Shown here: positions 51,031-61,286 of the stretch, in pieces
How positions within the stretch are numbered: the stretch's first letter is position 1
How the letters are laid out: each line of letters starts with the position of its first letter
NCBI GenBank assembly: GCA_947373155.1
Contig: CANBWO010000005.1
Coordinates: 28,184 to 92,183 of the forward strand
Reading direction: 5' to 3'
From: Microbacteriaceae bacterium
GTDB lineage: Bacteria; Actinomycetota; Actinomycetes; Actinomycetales; Microbacteriaceae
Length of the DNA stretch: 64,000 nt
Notes under the pieces: generated by a model
What the model saw: only the letters and a program-made list of their open reading frames with translations
The model's database searches: none
Told to the model about the DNA's origin: nothing
Made by a program: the position numbers and the translations under genes

Positions 51031-53133
51031 TCACAACTCTCTCTGAGGGAATACTAACTTTGGCTCGGCTGACTCATTTTCGGTTGATTCGGTAGCGGTT
51101 TGACTTTCTGCAAAAACTCGAAGTTGGTCCAACTGAACAGGCTTAGACACATCGAGGCGCACCACCATTTCGACAGCCCTAGGCTTGTCATCGCCTAGCA
51201 AGACCGTAGTGACAAGCTCTGGATTTTCTATTCGAGGCAGCTTCTTCTCAAGACGCTTTGGTGCCAAAACATAGGTCATCGGATTTTCGGATACCCCAGC
51301 CATTCGCCCCGCAACATTAAAAGTCAAAGAGCCCAGTGCCACGGTCTCGATGGCATCGATTCCAAGAGAACCAGCAAGGAAGTCCTGCCAAGTTTGAGAG
51401 TTATCCGCAATTTCTAGTTTGCTCTCGCTCAGTTGCAACTCTTGAAGCGGATCCACAACGAGCTGCTCAACGCGCGGGTGAATATTCGACAAAAGTTGGG
51501 ATTGCGTAGTTTCAATTAGGCCAAAGAGCCTCTTCCGAGCTGCAGACACCAGATAGTCGTCAGTTATCGACTGCTGGTTGATGTCTTCGCCAGTGCGGCG
51601 CTTTGTCTTTGCGGGTGCTGGGGCCTGGATGCCGGCAGAGAAGTTGAGGTAACTCGAAACGAGAGCCCTGGAGTTGTTACTCTGGTGAGGCAGGTCCCGG
51701 TCTAAGGTTTCTACGCTGACTATGGCTGGGTTCGAACCCATCTGAGCCGCGATCTCCTCTAGCAAATCAACAAATGCCTGCTGGCGCCACCCTTTTACTA
51801 ATAGACGGCGAGCGATTTCATTTTCCAACTGAATCAGACTTGGATCGCCTGTTTCCTGAGCTTGAGCGATGCGCAACGCATGTGGAAATGAGTCCGAATC
51901 TTTACTAATTTCGGTTTTTGAGCTCCACGCCGGATCTGTCTTCCACGGACGATAGACCGCGTTGGCGATTATCTGAATCCACTCAACTGCTTGCGGGTAT
52001 AGGTTTTCAAGGCGGCCAATCTCCTGTTGGGTTTTGACATACCCCTCAATCACTGCCTGCAGCTGGGCAATCTGAGTATTCACCTGGCGCCTAAACGTGC
52101 TCCAGCCCGAGTAATACCGAGCCAGCAAGGCAAGCGTCGCCACAAGTCCCAAGGTCAGGATGGCGCTGATTATCTCGAGTGAGTGGAGCAACAGTATTGG
52201 CACGATAAACGTTGTGAACCAAGTGCTAAAACGAGTTAGAACACCAATCGAGGCAAGCCAGATAAATAGCCATATTCCAAGTCGGAGTCCCGCGCGCCGG
52301 TGCCTTTTCGTTTTCTTTTCGTCGTCTGATTCAGAAGATTGCTTGTCTGCCTTTTCTTCCTCTTTTTGACCTTGGTCGCTTATCTCGCTGGCTTCAAAGA
52401 ATTTCTTCCCAAAAGTTACAGCCGAGTAAATGATTATGCCTATCCCAACAAGGAGTGGTCCTGACCAAACCGGGTTGTAGAGCAAAGCCAAAAAAGCAAG
52501 CGCCTTAATCGCCGAGAGATTTAGAAGGATAAAAAGCAAGGCAAGCCAAAAGAATGCTCGACGCCACGTTTTTGCCAAGCCAAGGTGGAACGCCTTTCTC
52601 AGACGCAAAAGCATGCCTTCATCTAGAAGACTCCAACATTGCACATTGTTCTTATGCAACTCAAGGTCTGCCTTTGCCTTGGATAAGTTCTCATCCATAA
52701 TCTTTTGAACTTTTGCAATATAAGTGGTCGCGATTTCTGAGCGCCACTCTTCTAGAGCATCCTGGGCAACTTTTAGCCTGTCTTTGACCGCATTTTCCTC
52801 CTGGGAAACCTGCCTGAAGGAATCCATTTCATGTTGAATTCGAATCCGTGCTCCAGCCGCAGCCTCGAGCACTTTTTGCAATTCGGCTGAGTTCATATCT
52901 AGTTCATTCACAGACAACATCGAAGTCGCCAGAGATCCTTCGCGCAGTATCGCTAGGTCAGTGTCTGAATCTGAGCCACTCAAATGACCAGCTTTGTTAT
53001 TTCGTGTCCGAAGCCGAACGATGAGTCGCACCCAAAAGCCTTTCGGCTTAGCCTCGATCTCCTCGGGCTCGGCTTTGGCGTCTGCTTCAACCTCTTCTAG
53101 CGATAGACTCTCTGCCGTCGATACGTCAGACAT
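51031..53133 (-). CDS. Large coiled-coil membrane protein of the tubulin-VWA operon
   Basis: 700 aa; not a family I recognise. Start ATG 53133 has GAGGAG 7 bases before it (an upstream ATG at 53148 lies before that site). Domains: acidic disordered N-terminus (1-35), basic patch, coiled coil about 80-165, two or three membrane helices at about 193-241, a highly charged linker (EEEKADKQSSESDDEKKTKRHRR), two or three helices at about 285-340, then a second coiled coil and a large soluble C-terminal part. It overlaps the upstream gene by eight bases. Probably an inner membrane scaffold for the operon's tubulin-like protein; function is inference. Confidence 0.6.
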   Translation of the reverse strand: MSDVSTAESLSLEEVEADAKAEPEEIEAKPKGFWVRLIVRLRTRNNKAGHLSGSDSDTDLAILREGSLATSMLSVNELDMNSAELQKVLEAAAGARIRIQHEMDSFRQVSQEENAVKDRLKVAQDALEEWRSEIATTYIAKVQKIMDENLSKAKADLELHKNNVQCWSLLDEGMLLRLRKAFHLGLAKTWRRAFFWLALLFILLNLSAIKALAFLALLYNPVWSGPLLVGIGIIIYSAVTFGKKFFEASEISDQGQKEEEKADKQSSESDDEKKTKRHRRAGLRLGIWLFIWLASIGVLTRFSTWFTTFIVPILLLHSLEIISAILTLGLVATLALLARYYSGWSTFRRQVNTQIAQLQAVIEGYVKTQQEIGRLENLYPQAVEWIQIIANAVYRPWKTDPAWSSKTEISKDSDSFPHALRIAQAQETGDPSLIQLENEIARRLLVKGWRQQAFVDLLEEIAAQMGSNPAIVSVETLDRDLPHQSNNSRALVSSYLNFSAGIQAPAPAKTKRRTGEDINQQSITDDYLVSAARKRLFGLIETTQSQLLSNIHPRVEQLVVDPLQELQLSESKLEIADNSQTWQDFLAGSLGIDAIETVALGSLTFNVAGRMAGVSENPMTYVLAPKRLEKKLPRIENPELVTTVLLGDDKPRAVEMVVRLDVSKPVQLDQLRVFAESQTATESTENESAEPKLVFPQREL

Positions 53134-54823
53134 TGGCCTGCTCCTCATTTTTCACGGCAATCACCGAAGACTGCGCGACTTCCGCTAACTCGATGACGTC
53201 CGATGTTTCTATTGGCTGAGCAATCTGATTCAGGCGTTCCTCAAGTGCGGCAATCCGTTTGGCGCTAGAGTCCAGGTCTTTCTCAAGCCGTACTACGTTT
53301 GACAGAGCGTCTTGGATTTTTTCATCGCTGGCTTTTTGCAAATCCAAGAACTTGTTGGATAGGTTCTGACCAGCAATCAAATCAGTCCAACCAAGCTCAA
53401 TCTCCTCACTGGGAGTTTCAGGATCAGCAATTGTCAGCTTTTCGGCTGGGTCTGTAAAGAGCGAAGAAACTCTATGGAACATAGGGACTCGATTTTCCTT
53501 CATTGGAAAACCGAAGGATTCGATGTTGGAACCATCAAGGATGCCGAAAAGCATTTTCCGCAGGCTCTCCCAAAGTTCGGGCGAAGACTTTACCCAACTA
53601 GGTGACACCGGTGCCACAAGGGCTTCGTCGGCTTGCTCTTTAGTTTTCAAAACATCTTGATAGACTCCTCTAATACTTCGGTCCAGCGCATCAAACCGTT
53701 CTTCTGGTTCTCGAATTAAGGTTGAACCCTTGTCACCACCTTGAAAAATGGCATTTAGCATGTGAACAAATCGGCTACCAACCCAGAGAACAGCAAAGTA
53801 GGGAACCCTAAGCATTTTGTCCCCCGAAAACTTTAGGAAGTCTAATATCTGCTGGTACCAGTGAGCCCAGTACTCGTTCTCTAGGTTCTTGGCGCTAAAG
53901 GATTCATAGGACAGCATTTTGTTATCAAACTCAAAGGTTTTCTTAACCAGCTGGCCTATAACCGCATCTATTTGACTGCTATCTATTTCATAGGTGCCAT
54001 CGATGGGCGCATTTCTGGTCAAATCTAAGATGCCGGAGTACGGGTCCGCAGCCCTCTGCAGAACTCGGCTTGATGCCCTGCGTGCCAAGCCATCGGTAAG
54101 GATTGCACTGACGTAAACTCTGGAGACGTAAGCTGTGTCAGATGTGGACGAAACACCCGATTGGATAAGTTCAAAAGTTCCCGAAGGCAAGCCCACCCAA
54201 AGGGCACCCAATGTAGCAACATGCATCATGGCGAATCCCGCGAACTTCTGGGCTTCTTCCGAACGCACGAAACCATCTGTCGAATTAGGCCCAGAGCGGT
54301 CTTCAACAGCAGCCACAAAATTCGCGTTGAACTTTGGATTGAATAGTTCTCTACCCAAACTCGACGCATGTTCGGTTGGCGCAACAATCAAATTCAAAAG
54401 CAGGAGGTTACCGGCAATCTTTCTACCGTCATCCCTCATTTGAGTTTTCGGGCTAGCAAGCTGCAGGTACTGCGTAAGGCTGTCTATTAGGCTGTCCTGC
54501 TTGGCGTCTTGCTCTGCGTCTGGTGCCGACGCCTTAACCACTAGTAATCGGATGGTCTGAATTGGGCCTAGAGCGAGTTGATCGAAAAGTTCAACTTCAA
54601 CTTCTAAAGGCAAGCCGGTTTTTGCCCGACCTAATGCGATTACCTGCTGTTTGGGGACCAAAGAATTTTGCTTCTGCGTATCCAACCCGGGAGTGATCCA
54701 GAGGCCAACGGACAGCAACCCAAGCTCAGCCCAATTCTTAGCTACTTGGTAAAGTGCCCTGCCTTGCTCTCCTGATGGCAACAAGACAATTGTTGCTCCC
54801 GATTCATCCCAAAGCTTATTCAC
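53126..54823 (-). CDS. Uncharacterised 565-aa protein of the tubulin-VWA operon
   Basis: 565 aa, soluble, not recognised. The N-terminal 150 residues alternate strands and helices (ATIVLLPSGEQGRALYQVAKNWAELGLLSVGLWITPG, IQTIRLLVVKAS) like an alpha/beta domain; no nucleotide-binding motif is evident. The last about 70 residues (LDLQKASDEKIQDALSNVVRLEKDLDSSAKRIAALEERL) form a coiled coil ending in an acidic tail. It follows the tubulin-like gene by 12 bases and overlaps the next gene by eight, so it is very likely a partner of both. Several FAVLW/GALWVG segments are mildly hydrophobic but not clear membrane helices. Confidence 0.6.
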   Translation of the reverse strand: MNKLWDESGATIVLLPSGEQGRALYQVAKNWAELGLLSVGLWITPGLDTQKQNSLVPKQQVIALGRAKTGLPLEVEVELFDQLALGPIQTIRLLVVKASAPDAEQDAKQDSLIDSLTQYLQLASPKTQMRDDGRKIAGNLLLLNLIVAPTEHASSLGRELFNPKFNANFVAAVEDRSGPNSTDGFVRSEEAQKFAGFAMMHVATLGALWVGLPSGTFELIQSGVSSTSDTAYVSRVYVSAILTDGLARRASSRVLQRAADPYSGILDLTRNAPIDGTYEIDSSQIDAVIGQLVKKTFEFDNKMLSYESFSAKNLENEYWAHWYQQILDFLKFSGDKMLRVPYFAVLWVGSRFVHMLNAIFQGGDKGSTLIREPEERFDALDRSIRGVYQDVLKTKEQADEALVAPVSPSWVKSSPELWESLRKMLFGILDGSNIESFGFPMKENRVPMFHRVSSLFTDPAEKLTIADPETPSEEIELGWTDLIAGQNLSNKFLDLQKASDEKIQDALSNVVRLEKDLDSSAKRIAALEERLNQIAQPIETSDVIELAEVAQSSVIAVKNEEQANV

Positions 54824-54835
54824 AGAGTCACCATG

Positions 54836-57800
54836 TTAGTTTGCCTCAGGATCGGATTCTTGCAAGTCGTCTTGAGTCGAAATCAAAGTTACTTTAAGCG
54901 CCGAGTTCAGCACCTCTTGAATCGCCCGGTCAATATCGTCCTTGATCTCCCAACTGAGTGGGAAGTTTCTTGGGTCACCGTCCTTGCAATCGGCCCAAGC
55001 GTCTGAAAAGTACTGAGCCTCATCCCTAAGAAATTGAACACATTTGGCTTGACGAATTTTCACATCATCTTGTTTGCTTCCAGCTTTTGCATCCTTGGGT
55101 GCCGGAGCCCCACTCGGGAGTTGACCAGTGGTAATCCAATTACGGAGTTCAGCCGGATTATTACCAAGGTTCTTCAGTCGGTTGTACGGCTTCAGCGGGT
55201 CCAGTGACTTTAACCGGTAGCAATCCACTAGCGCAAGTTGCAACGACATTAAGAGAAGTGCTGGCAATTCGTTTAGCGTTCCAGCCATGTCAGTCGCCAT
55301 AAGCGGATAGGGGAAAGCGGTGTACCCGGTAGAAGCATCAAACCAGATAGAAGCCTTGTGATCTTTCTCGGCGTCTGGCTTGCTCAAAGAAATTTGGTTC
55401 AGCAAACGGGCCACAAAGAAACCTTGCAACATGGCGGTCCACGACGCCTCATCCGCTGGAATGGCTTCTGCAAGTGGTCTGGACCTTCTATACGCAAGGT
55501 ATTTAGCTCTTCCAGTTCTAAGTGCTGAACTTGCCTCCCATTGCTGCGAAATTGGTTCCATCAAGGAATTGATTGCTACCGGCTGGATAAATCTTGGCGT
55601 ACTGGTCATGATGGTGATCGACTCAATCATCGGTTCAGCCTTAAACCACCCGGGACTCTTGGCGGCTTCCCACATGCCCGCCTGTTGCAGCGCCGCCTGG
55701 CAAGAGGCATAAAGCGGATCTCCGGCGTCCACGGGAATAGGCGAGATTATTATTCGACTCTCGAAAGTCGATCCGGGTTGCACTTGCCCTGTCAAGAAAC
55801 CTAGGTTTATATCTACTAACGGTGCGGCCAACGAGGTGAACTTCGTGAAGGCTTTTTGGAAGTCAGATAGCCGACTAGGCGCCTGAGACTTGCTAGTTGG
55901 ATTCAGGAAAGTGACAATGTCCTGCCTTATGTATTGGCTGAAGGGCCGGCTTGGTACAAGTAGCCATTTGCGTGCATACTCTGGGTACTCCATGTGGTCT
56001 CTTTGGAATTCAAAAGCTGCTTGCTGGTTAGGAGCAGAGCTGCTGACTCTAAAGTCAACATTTAGAGGAATCCACTCTTGCAGAACTTTTATGATTGACC
56101 AGGTCTCCTGGGCAGATAGTTTGGCGATAACGTCATCTCCCCAACTGCCGAGGAGCAACTCTTTGATCACAGCGCGATCTGCTGGCACACCGTCCTGCTT
56201 GATCGTCTGCTGCACCAGTTCGTCAAAGATTTTCGGGTAATCATTCACATCGACCAGCAGCGCCTCGTTTGGTGCTGGATTGAACCCCGAAGGAACATGG
56301 CTAGACGAGAAATCGGGCCAGAGCGGATACGGGTTGGTTTGCCCGTTCAAAAGTTTAGGTGCTGCAAGACCGCTGTTCAGAGAAGCTTCCAGCGCCTTGA
56401 GCGATGACTTCAAAGGCTCAAGGTAATTGGATGCCAAGTCACCAAGAAGTTCCGCTGCGTGGACCTTTAGATCGCTTTCTGCTTGCCAACCAAACGCCGT
56501 ATCGCTAATCATCCTGTAAACCTCAGCGATTGCCGGGTTGTTCACAGGAATCGCATTCATTGTGGCAACAGAGCCAAGTGTTTGCGATACCAAGAGTTGA
56601 ACATTGGCTACGCTAGCTCGCTCCGTGTGCGACTCATCGATAAGCTCTTGGCTTGCCTGAACCACCTGAGCTGTTGCCCTTCTAAGCATTTCAGAAGTAA
56701 CCGGTAGTCCTACATCTGAAATCGATTCCAGAACAACCTGAATGATTGACTTTTGCATGGCTCCGACCCAAGAACGGATTTTTGGAAGCCTTAGGCCTTT
56801 CACTTCACCAAGTGCACTATGCAAGTTATTTTCATAGGAATTGACAATCTTGCTGCTCCAGTCTGTGAAGGACTGCCCGTTTGCTGCAAGACCTGATTCG
56901 GCAAAACCCTGCACTGACGACCTAAAACGCGCCTTTACATCAACGATGTTCGGCCTTAGCGCGTCAATGACCTGATTGTTGGCAGCGGTAACCTCGTTCA
57001 AACCAAGGTCTGAAATGAACTTGCCGATGTACATGTCCGCGTAGAAGTCGATCCACTGTTGCGCTGTTTTTTGGACCATGCCAGGATCCTGCGCGAGGTG
57101 CTGTTGCATGATGGTGGTAAGCGCTTGCTTAGCCAAGCGCTCAGAACTGAAATTAGCAAAGCGGTCCATTCCCAACGCGAGTCGACTGAATCCAAGTGCC
57201 GAAAAACGACCCGTCGGATCCTTCTTGTCCACGATATCTAATTGATCACCGTCAGTTTCAGAACGGACATTGACCTTTATTTGCGCGTTGAAGTTGTCTT
57301 GAACCGACTCGTTCAACAACAAGGCGGTGAAGCTCACGCCAACTGCCTGATAAACACCAGTTTGTGAACCAAAGTTTGTTCCCTGGCCATTTTTCATTCC
57401 AACTAGGTATACGTCTTTAGGGCCCATGTGATATTGCGGGTCGGAGGAACCTGGCGAAATCCCTTGCGAGGAATACAAGGCCGACGTTGCCTTGGTCGGA
57501 TTTTGACGCCATCCCGCACTCATGTACTCGGATATTGCAGTCAGGGCGTTTCCTGCGAGGTTCACCGGAGCTGTTACACCCGCAAAAACGTCTGGTGTAT
57601 AGAGAACAGCCGTTGTGTCGTGTACCCAATGCGCGCCTGCGCCAGCCGCTTTAACTGCTTCAATCACGTCTAGGTACATTCCAGCCCCAGAACCGCCAGC
57701 AATTGAGGAAAAAACGATTACACCCATTGGTTTAACTGAAGATTGACCCGCATTGAGCACTTTGGAAAGTGCTTCTAATTGAGCGGTTGCCTGAGCACTA

Positions 57801-58231
57801 CTAAGTTGCGCAAGAGATTGTGCAACTCTATTCCGAATCTTGTTAAGGTTAGCCGCCGCAAGCGTGCGACCAATCGCTCGCCAGGCGCCAGCTCCTTTAG
57901 AAGGATCGATTATGACCTTGTCTCTCGCAGGAAGCGGGCGTTCATTCGATGGCTGGCTGGAGGAATCTATGGCGCCAATTAGGCTGTCGTAAATGGCGCT
58001 ATAGGCGAGGTTGTCTCCAGCTAATGAAAGGTACTCCGTGCTATTCAGGAACGGGGCTGGAAAATCAATTCCATCTTGAGAAGCAACACTGTCGATGTGA
58101 AGGAACTGCCAGGCGTCAGGGATGCCGCCAGTCCATCCAGCTTGCTTGAGCTGGTTCTCAACATTGCGCTTGATAGCGCGAAGGGTTTTGCCGCCTGATC
58201 CGCCGACACCGACAAGAAGGAATGGTTGCAT
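54836..58231 (-). CDS. Giant tubulin/FtsZ-like protein (Tubulin_2 type)
   Basis: 1131 aa, cytoplasmic. The first about 350 residues show the tubulin/FtsZ nucleotide-binding fold. The N-terminal loop is LLVGVGGSGGKTLRAIKR (7-21). The phosphate-binding T4 loop is SSIAGGSGAGMYLDVIEAV (175-193), corresponding to GGGTGSG, with Ser for Thr and Ala for Ser. The remaining about 780 residues are mostly helical with no recognised domain and carry Trp-rich strands near 730-800. It resembles the Tubulin_2 (PF13809) proteins found beside VWA genes. Expected to bind GTP and perhaps polymerise; polymerisation cannot be judged here. 22 bases after the VWA gene. Confidence 0.8.
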   Translation of the reverse strand: MQPFLLVGVGGSGGKTLRAIKRNVENQLKQAGWTGGIPDAWQFLHIDSVASQDGIDFPAPFLNSTEYLSLAGDNLAYSAIYDSLIGAIDSSSQPSNERPLPARDKVIIDPSKGAGAWRAIGRTLAAANLNKIRNRVAQSLAQLSSAQATAQLEALSKVLNAGQSSVKPMGVIVFSSIAGGSGAGMYLDVIEAVKAAGAGAHWVHDTTAVLYTPDVFAGVTAPVNLAGNALTAISEYMSAGWRQNPTKATSALYSSQGISPGSSDPQYHMGPKDVYLVGMKNGQGTNFGSQTGVYQAVGVSFTALLLNESVQDNFNAQIKVNVRSETDGDQLDIVDKKDPTGRFSALGFSRLALGMDRFANFSSERLAKQALTTIMQQHLAQDPGMVQKTAQQWIDFYADMYIGKFISDLGLNEVTAANNQVIDALRPNIVDVKARFRSSVQGFAESGLAANGQSFTDWSSKIVNSYENNLHSALGEVKGLRLPKIRSWVGAMQKSIIQVVLESISDVGLPVTSEMLRRATAQVVQASQELIDESHTERASVANVQLLVSQTLGSVATMNAIPVNNPAIAEVYRMISDTAFGWQAESDLKVHAAELLGDLASNYLEPLKSSLKALEASLNSGLAAPKLLNGQTNPYPLWPDFSSSHVPSGFNPAPNEALLVDVNDYPKIFDELVQQTIKQDGVPADRAVIKELLLGSWGDDVIAKLSAQETWSIIKVLQEWIPLNVDFRVSSSAPNQQAAFEFQRDHMEYPEYARKWLLVPSRPFSQYIRQDIVTFLNPTSKSQAPSRLSDFQKAFTKFTSLAAPLVDINLGFLTGQVQPGSTFESRIIISPIPVDAGDPLYASCQAALQQAGMWEAAKSPGWFKAEPMIESITIMTSTPRFIQPVAINSLMEPISQQWEASSALRTGRAKYLAYRRSRPLAEAIPADEASWTAMLQGFFVARLLNQISLSKPDAEKDHKASIWFDASTGYTAFPYPLMATDMAGTLNELPALLLMSLQLALVDCYRLKSLDPLKPYNRLKNLGNNPAELRNWITTGQLPSGAPAPKDAKAGSKQDDVKIRQAKCVQFLRDEAQYFSDAWADCKDGDPRNFPLSWEIKDDIDRAIQEVLNSALKVTLISTQDDLQESDPEAN

Positions 58232-58253
58232 TTTTATCTACTTTCTTCCGAAA

Positions 58254-61200
58254 CTATGCCCCAGGTGGGGGCGCTGGTAGCAAGGGTCCGGAGTTTCCGG
58301 TCTGGGCTGTTGGTGGAGCGGGGAACACTGTCGCACCGCTAGGCGGAGGGAAGGGTCCGGATTCCATAGGTGCAGTCACATTTTGGGCAGCGCCAGGCGG
58401 TGGAGGCGGTGTCACAACTTGTACAGCCTCTGCCTGAAAACCATTTGATTTTGACTCTGAGGCTGGTTTGGACTTTTTCACCTTTTGAGGTTTGGCAGGT
58501 TTAGCCAGGTCCTTTTTGATCAGGTCGAAGCGCTTCTCTAGGGATGCATCGTTAGAAATCAAGTTCAATCGTTCCTGATATTCAGACAACTGGCCCATTC
58601 GAGCAAACACAATCAAAGTGGCGGAAACTTGATTTTGGCTTGCTGCACTGCCACTTGCACTACTAATCACAGTGCTCTGCACAGCTCCAGGAGCCCCCGG
58701 TGGAAAAACTAGTGGCAGAATAACTGGTTGGGCCGCTGTTGAGTTGGATGCGAGGGAAGCCACACGAATAACTTCAGATTCCGGTATCACTAGTGACCAA
58801 AAATCAGCAAGGTTAGGCGAAATCTCTTGGGTTTTTCCCGATTGGAAAAGTTCGCTGTTCTTTCTAGCCCCTCGAAAAACACTGATAGACCTTGAATTTG
58901 GCCGGGATACCAGTTCAAACCAGGGCGAGCTCAGCGGCGGCCAGAGTTTCACTCGGACTACCCCAGCCCCAGCAGTTTGCAGGTTAACTTCTTTAGTGGC
59001 CTTTGGATTAGACGCCAGAGGCCTAAAGTCTTGTGCACTGACAAGGATTGTTTCGGATGAGCTGTTTGGCCTCGCATCGAGCAACCGAACCGGCCCAGAA
59101 GCGTTAAATTTCACGGGGATTTCTGCGCTAACCATACCCACGGCCGGCAAGAACTTAGTAGTCAACTTATTAAAGGCATACATAGCCAGAATGGGCAGAG
59201 CTAAGCCGAGGATCAGAAGAAGCATGATCGAAAGCGCCATGGCCCATGGGTTCACCAGCGCCTTGGACTCAAATTCAAACTGAATTGTTCCCGTTAGTTT
59301 TGCTGCGCCTGTTTTGCTTGAGAACGAGCGAATAGAAACTACATTCGAATCAGCCTGAATAGGGTTTCTGGCCTGAACCGCGATGTCCACAGTTTTGCCC
59401 TGGTTCACCTGAATGCAAAACTGGGGTGATTGACTCTTGCCGTTGAAAGTCCATTTGAAACTCGAGGTTCGATCCGTCTTCGATGAGCCGGTTTGTACAT
59501 CGCTGGTTCGAATTGCAGCACTATCTAGGCAGAAATAAGAAGGTGCCGAACCAACACTCGGTCCCGTTAGCGTGAGAGTACCCGTTGCGGTACCTTTTGG
59601 CCCGTTTAGCGCAGTCATCCTGACTACATCAGCAGCTGGAACTGTGAGTGCTTGGGCGTCGACAAGTGATACATCAAACTGAGACTGAACTTGTTGGAAA
59701 CCACCAGAAAGGTCCAAAGCAAGCCAAAGATTCACGGATTTCTGATTTCCCGATGGTTTGAAGTTTTCGATTTTGAACTGCCCAACAGGGTTGAGAATTA
59801 CTTTCACATCTGAGACATCTTGGAGGTTTCCCTGGTCATCCAAAGTTTTCAAACTAAGCACGCTGCGCGGGAAGCGGTTTAAGTCAATGGGCAGGTTTTG
59901 GAATTCTTTGGTACGAGCAATCTGCCCGGTCAGTGTGTTGCTTCTGCCGGCTACAACTTGACTTTGCCTATCTCTGTCTAAGTTGATTGTCAAACCCGAA
60001 TATAAGAACAACTGAGAGTTAGGCCCACCTCCGGTGAAAGTCCATGGGCCTTCGAGCTTCTTTTGATCCTCCACCTTGAAGGCAATTTGTGTGACACCAG
60101 CGGAAGTTTCCACAGTCCAGGACCCTGTCTTGGAAATTGACGCTGGGCTAATAGAGATACCTGAACCGCTGGGTCCCTCAAGTTTCCAGTTTTGGGCTTC
60201 GGTTAAAACAGCGAATCCAGCGGTTCCCGACGGCACCGAAAAGCTTCCGTCTACTATTGCCGAACCTTTGCCGCCATTGATCGAGTTCTGAAGGCTAAGA
60301 AACTGGAAAGAGAGCCCAACTGGATCTTGTGCATTCAGAAAGGCTCCATTTGGCAGCCCCGCGGGCGAAAGTCCGTTTTCTCCAACCTGCGAACACGTTA
60401 GATGCCCTCCGCCCGGCAGTCCAAAAGATGCTGCAACTTCGCTGTTTGGGATTTCGCCTGAACCCTCCACCAGCGGAACCATGTAACTCATTAGGTAGTG
60501 CTCGAGTTCAAGCCTTTTGGGTCCGGTCAACCCATTCGAGGTTTTACTTTTGAAGTCAGAGTTGAACTTCTCGAGAGTACTCGTGTCGTTCTGATAGAGG
60601 ACACCAAAAATCGATACGCCTTGTTTGCGAAGCTTTGCCATCAAACCAAAGCTGCCTCTGCCTTCACCAACTGAACTGAGTCCGATTCCGTCCCCACAAA
60701 GTGCCTTGAGTGACTTTGAGATATCGTTTGTATTTCCTGTTGGATTGATTCCGCCATCCGTGAACCAAATCAGCATTTTGCAAGAGTCAGTGCCTCTGGT
60801 CTGGAATGCAGATAAGGCCTCCTGCATGCCTCCGAGCCAGTTTGTGTAGCCCGCGAGGTGTTGATTGTTTACCTCTCGGTGAATCTTGGACGTAGCACCT
60901 TGGAAATCTGACGGACTTTTCAGTGGGGCCCAAGAGCTTATCTGGCTTACTCCGGAGGCGAATGTAGACGCAGCGTAATTTACTTTTACGCCTGAGTCAG
61001 CGAAATTTTTCAGCTGCGAAACGCTTGATTCGATCACCTGTTGGCGCACATTGCCCTTGTCGGTGTAACTAAGCGAACCCGAGTTGTCAATCAGATAATA
61101 AACGTCTAGCGAAGGAGACTTGCCAGAGGTTAGGCAGGTGCTGATATCTGTGAAGGCTTGCTGCCCCACTGGCGAAAGCACGTTTGCACCCTGGTCACCT

Positions 61201-61286
61201 TGCGAAGCAATAGCAGAGCCGATGTTTGCAAAAAGAATTGATCCAGCCAAGGCCAAAATCAAAGACAGTCTCATTTGCCGTCTCAT
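58254..61286 (-). CDS. Membrane-anchored extracellular VWA-domain protein with Pro-rich cytoplasmic tail
   Basis: 1010 aa from ATG 61286, which overlaps the previous stop (ATGA). Signal peptide 1-27 (MRLSLILALAGSILFANIGSAIAS region). VWA domain about 58-280 with a complete MIDAS: DNSGS (D67, S69, S71), T148 and D177 in FTDGG. Next come several beta-sandwich-like regions to about 675 with paired cysteines, one membrane helix (about 681-705), a beta-rich cytoplasmic region and a Pro/Gly-rich end (TPPPPPGAAQ..., PAPPPGA). The extracellular metal-binding sensor/adhesion module is thereby linked to the cytoplasm, where the tubulin-like protein resides. Role inferred. Confidence 0.82.
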   Translation of the reverse strand: MRRQMRLSLILALAGSILFANIGSAIASQGDQGANVLSPVGQQAFTDISTCLTSGKSPSLDVYYLIDNSGSLSYTDKGNVRQQVIESSVSQLKNFADSGVKVNYAASTFASGVSQISSWAPLKSPSDFQGATSKIHREVNNQHLAGYTNWLGGMQEALSAFQTRGTDSCKMLIWFTDGGINPTGNTNDISKSLKALCGDGIGLSSVGEGRGSFGLMAKLRKQGVSIFGVLYQNDTSTLEKFNSDFKSKTSNGLTGPKRLELEHYLMSYMVPLVEGSGEIPNSEVAASFGLPGGGHLTCSQVGENGLSPAGLPNGAFLNAQDPVGLSFQFLSLQNSINGGKGSAIVDGSFSVPSGTAGFAVLTEAQNWKLEGPSGSGISISPASISKTGSWTVETSAGVTQIAFKVEDQKKLEGPWTFTGGGPNSQLFLYSGLTINLDRDRQSQVVAGRSNTLTGQIARTKEFQNLPIDLNRFPRSVLSLKTLDDQGNLQDVSDVKVILNPVGQFKIENFKPSGNQKSVNLWLALDLSGGFQQVQSQFDVSLVDAQALTVPAADVVRMTALNGPKGTATGTLTLTGPSVGSAPSYFCLDSAAIRTSDVQTGSSKTDRTSSFKWTFNGKSQSPQFCIQVNQGKTVDIAVQARNPIQADSNVVSIRSFSSKTGAAKLTGTIQFEFESKALVNPWAMALSIMLLLILGLALPILAMYAFNKLTTKFLPAVGMVSAEIPVKFNASGPVRLLDARPNSSSETILVSAQDFRPLASNPKATKEVNLQTAGAGVVRVKLWPPLSSPWFELVSRPNSRSISVFRGARKNSELFQSGKTQEISPNLADFWSLVIPESEVIRVASLASNSTAAQPVILPLVFPPGAPGAVQSTVISSASGSAASQNQVSATLIVFARMGQLSEYQERLNLISNDASLEKRFDLIKKDLAKPAKPQKVKKSKPASESKSNGFQAEAVQVVTPPPPPGAAQNVTAPMESGPFPPPSGATVFPAPPTAQTGNSGPLLPAPPPGA

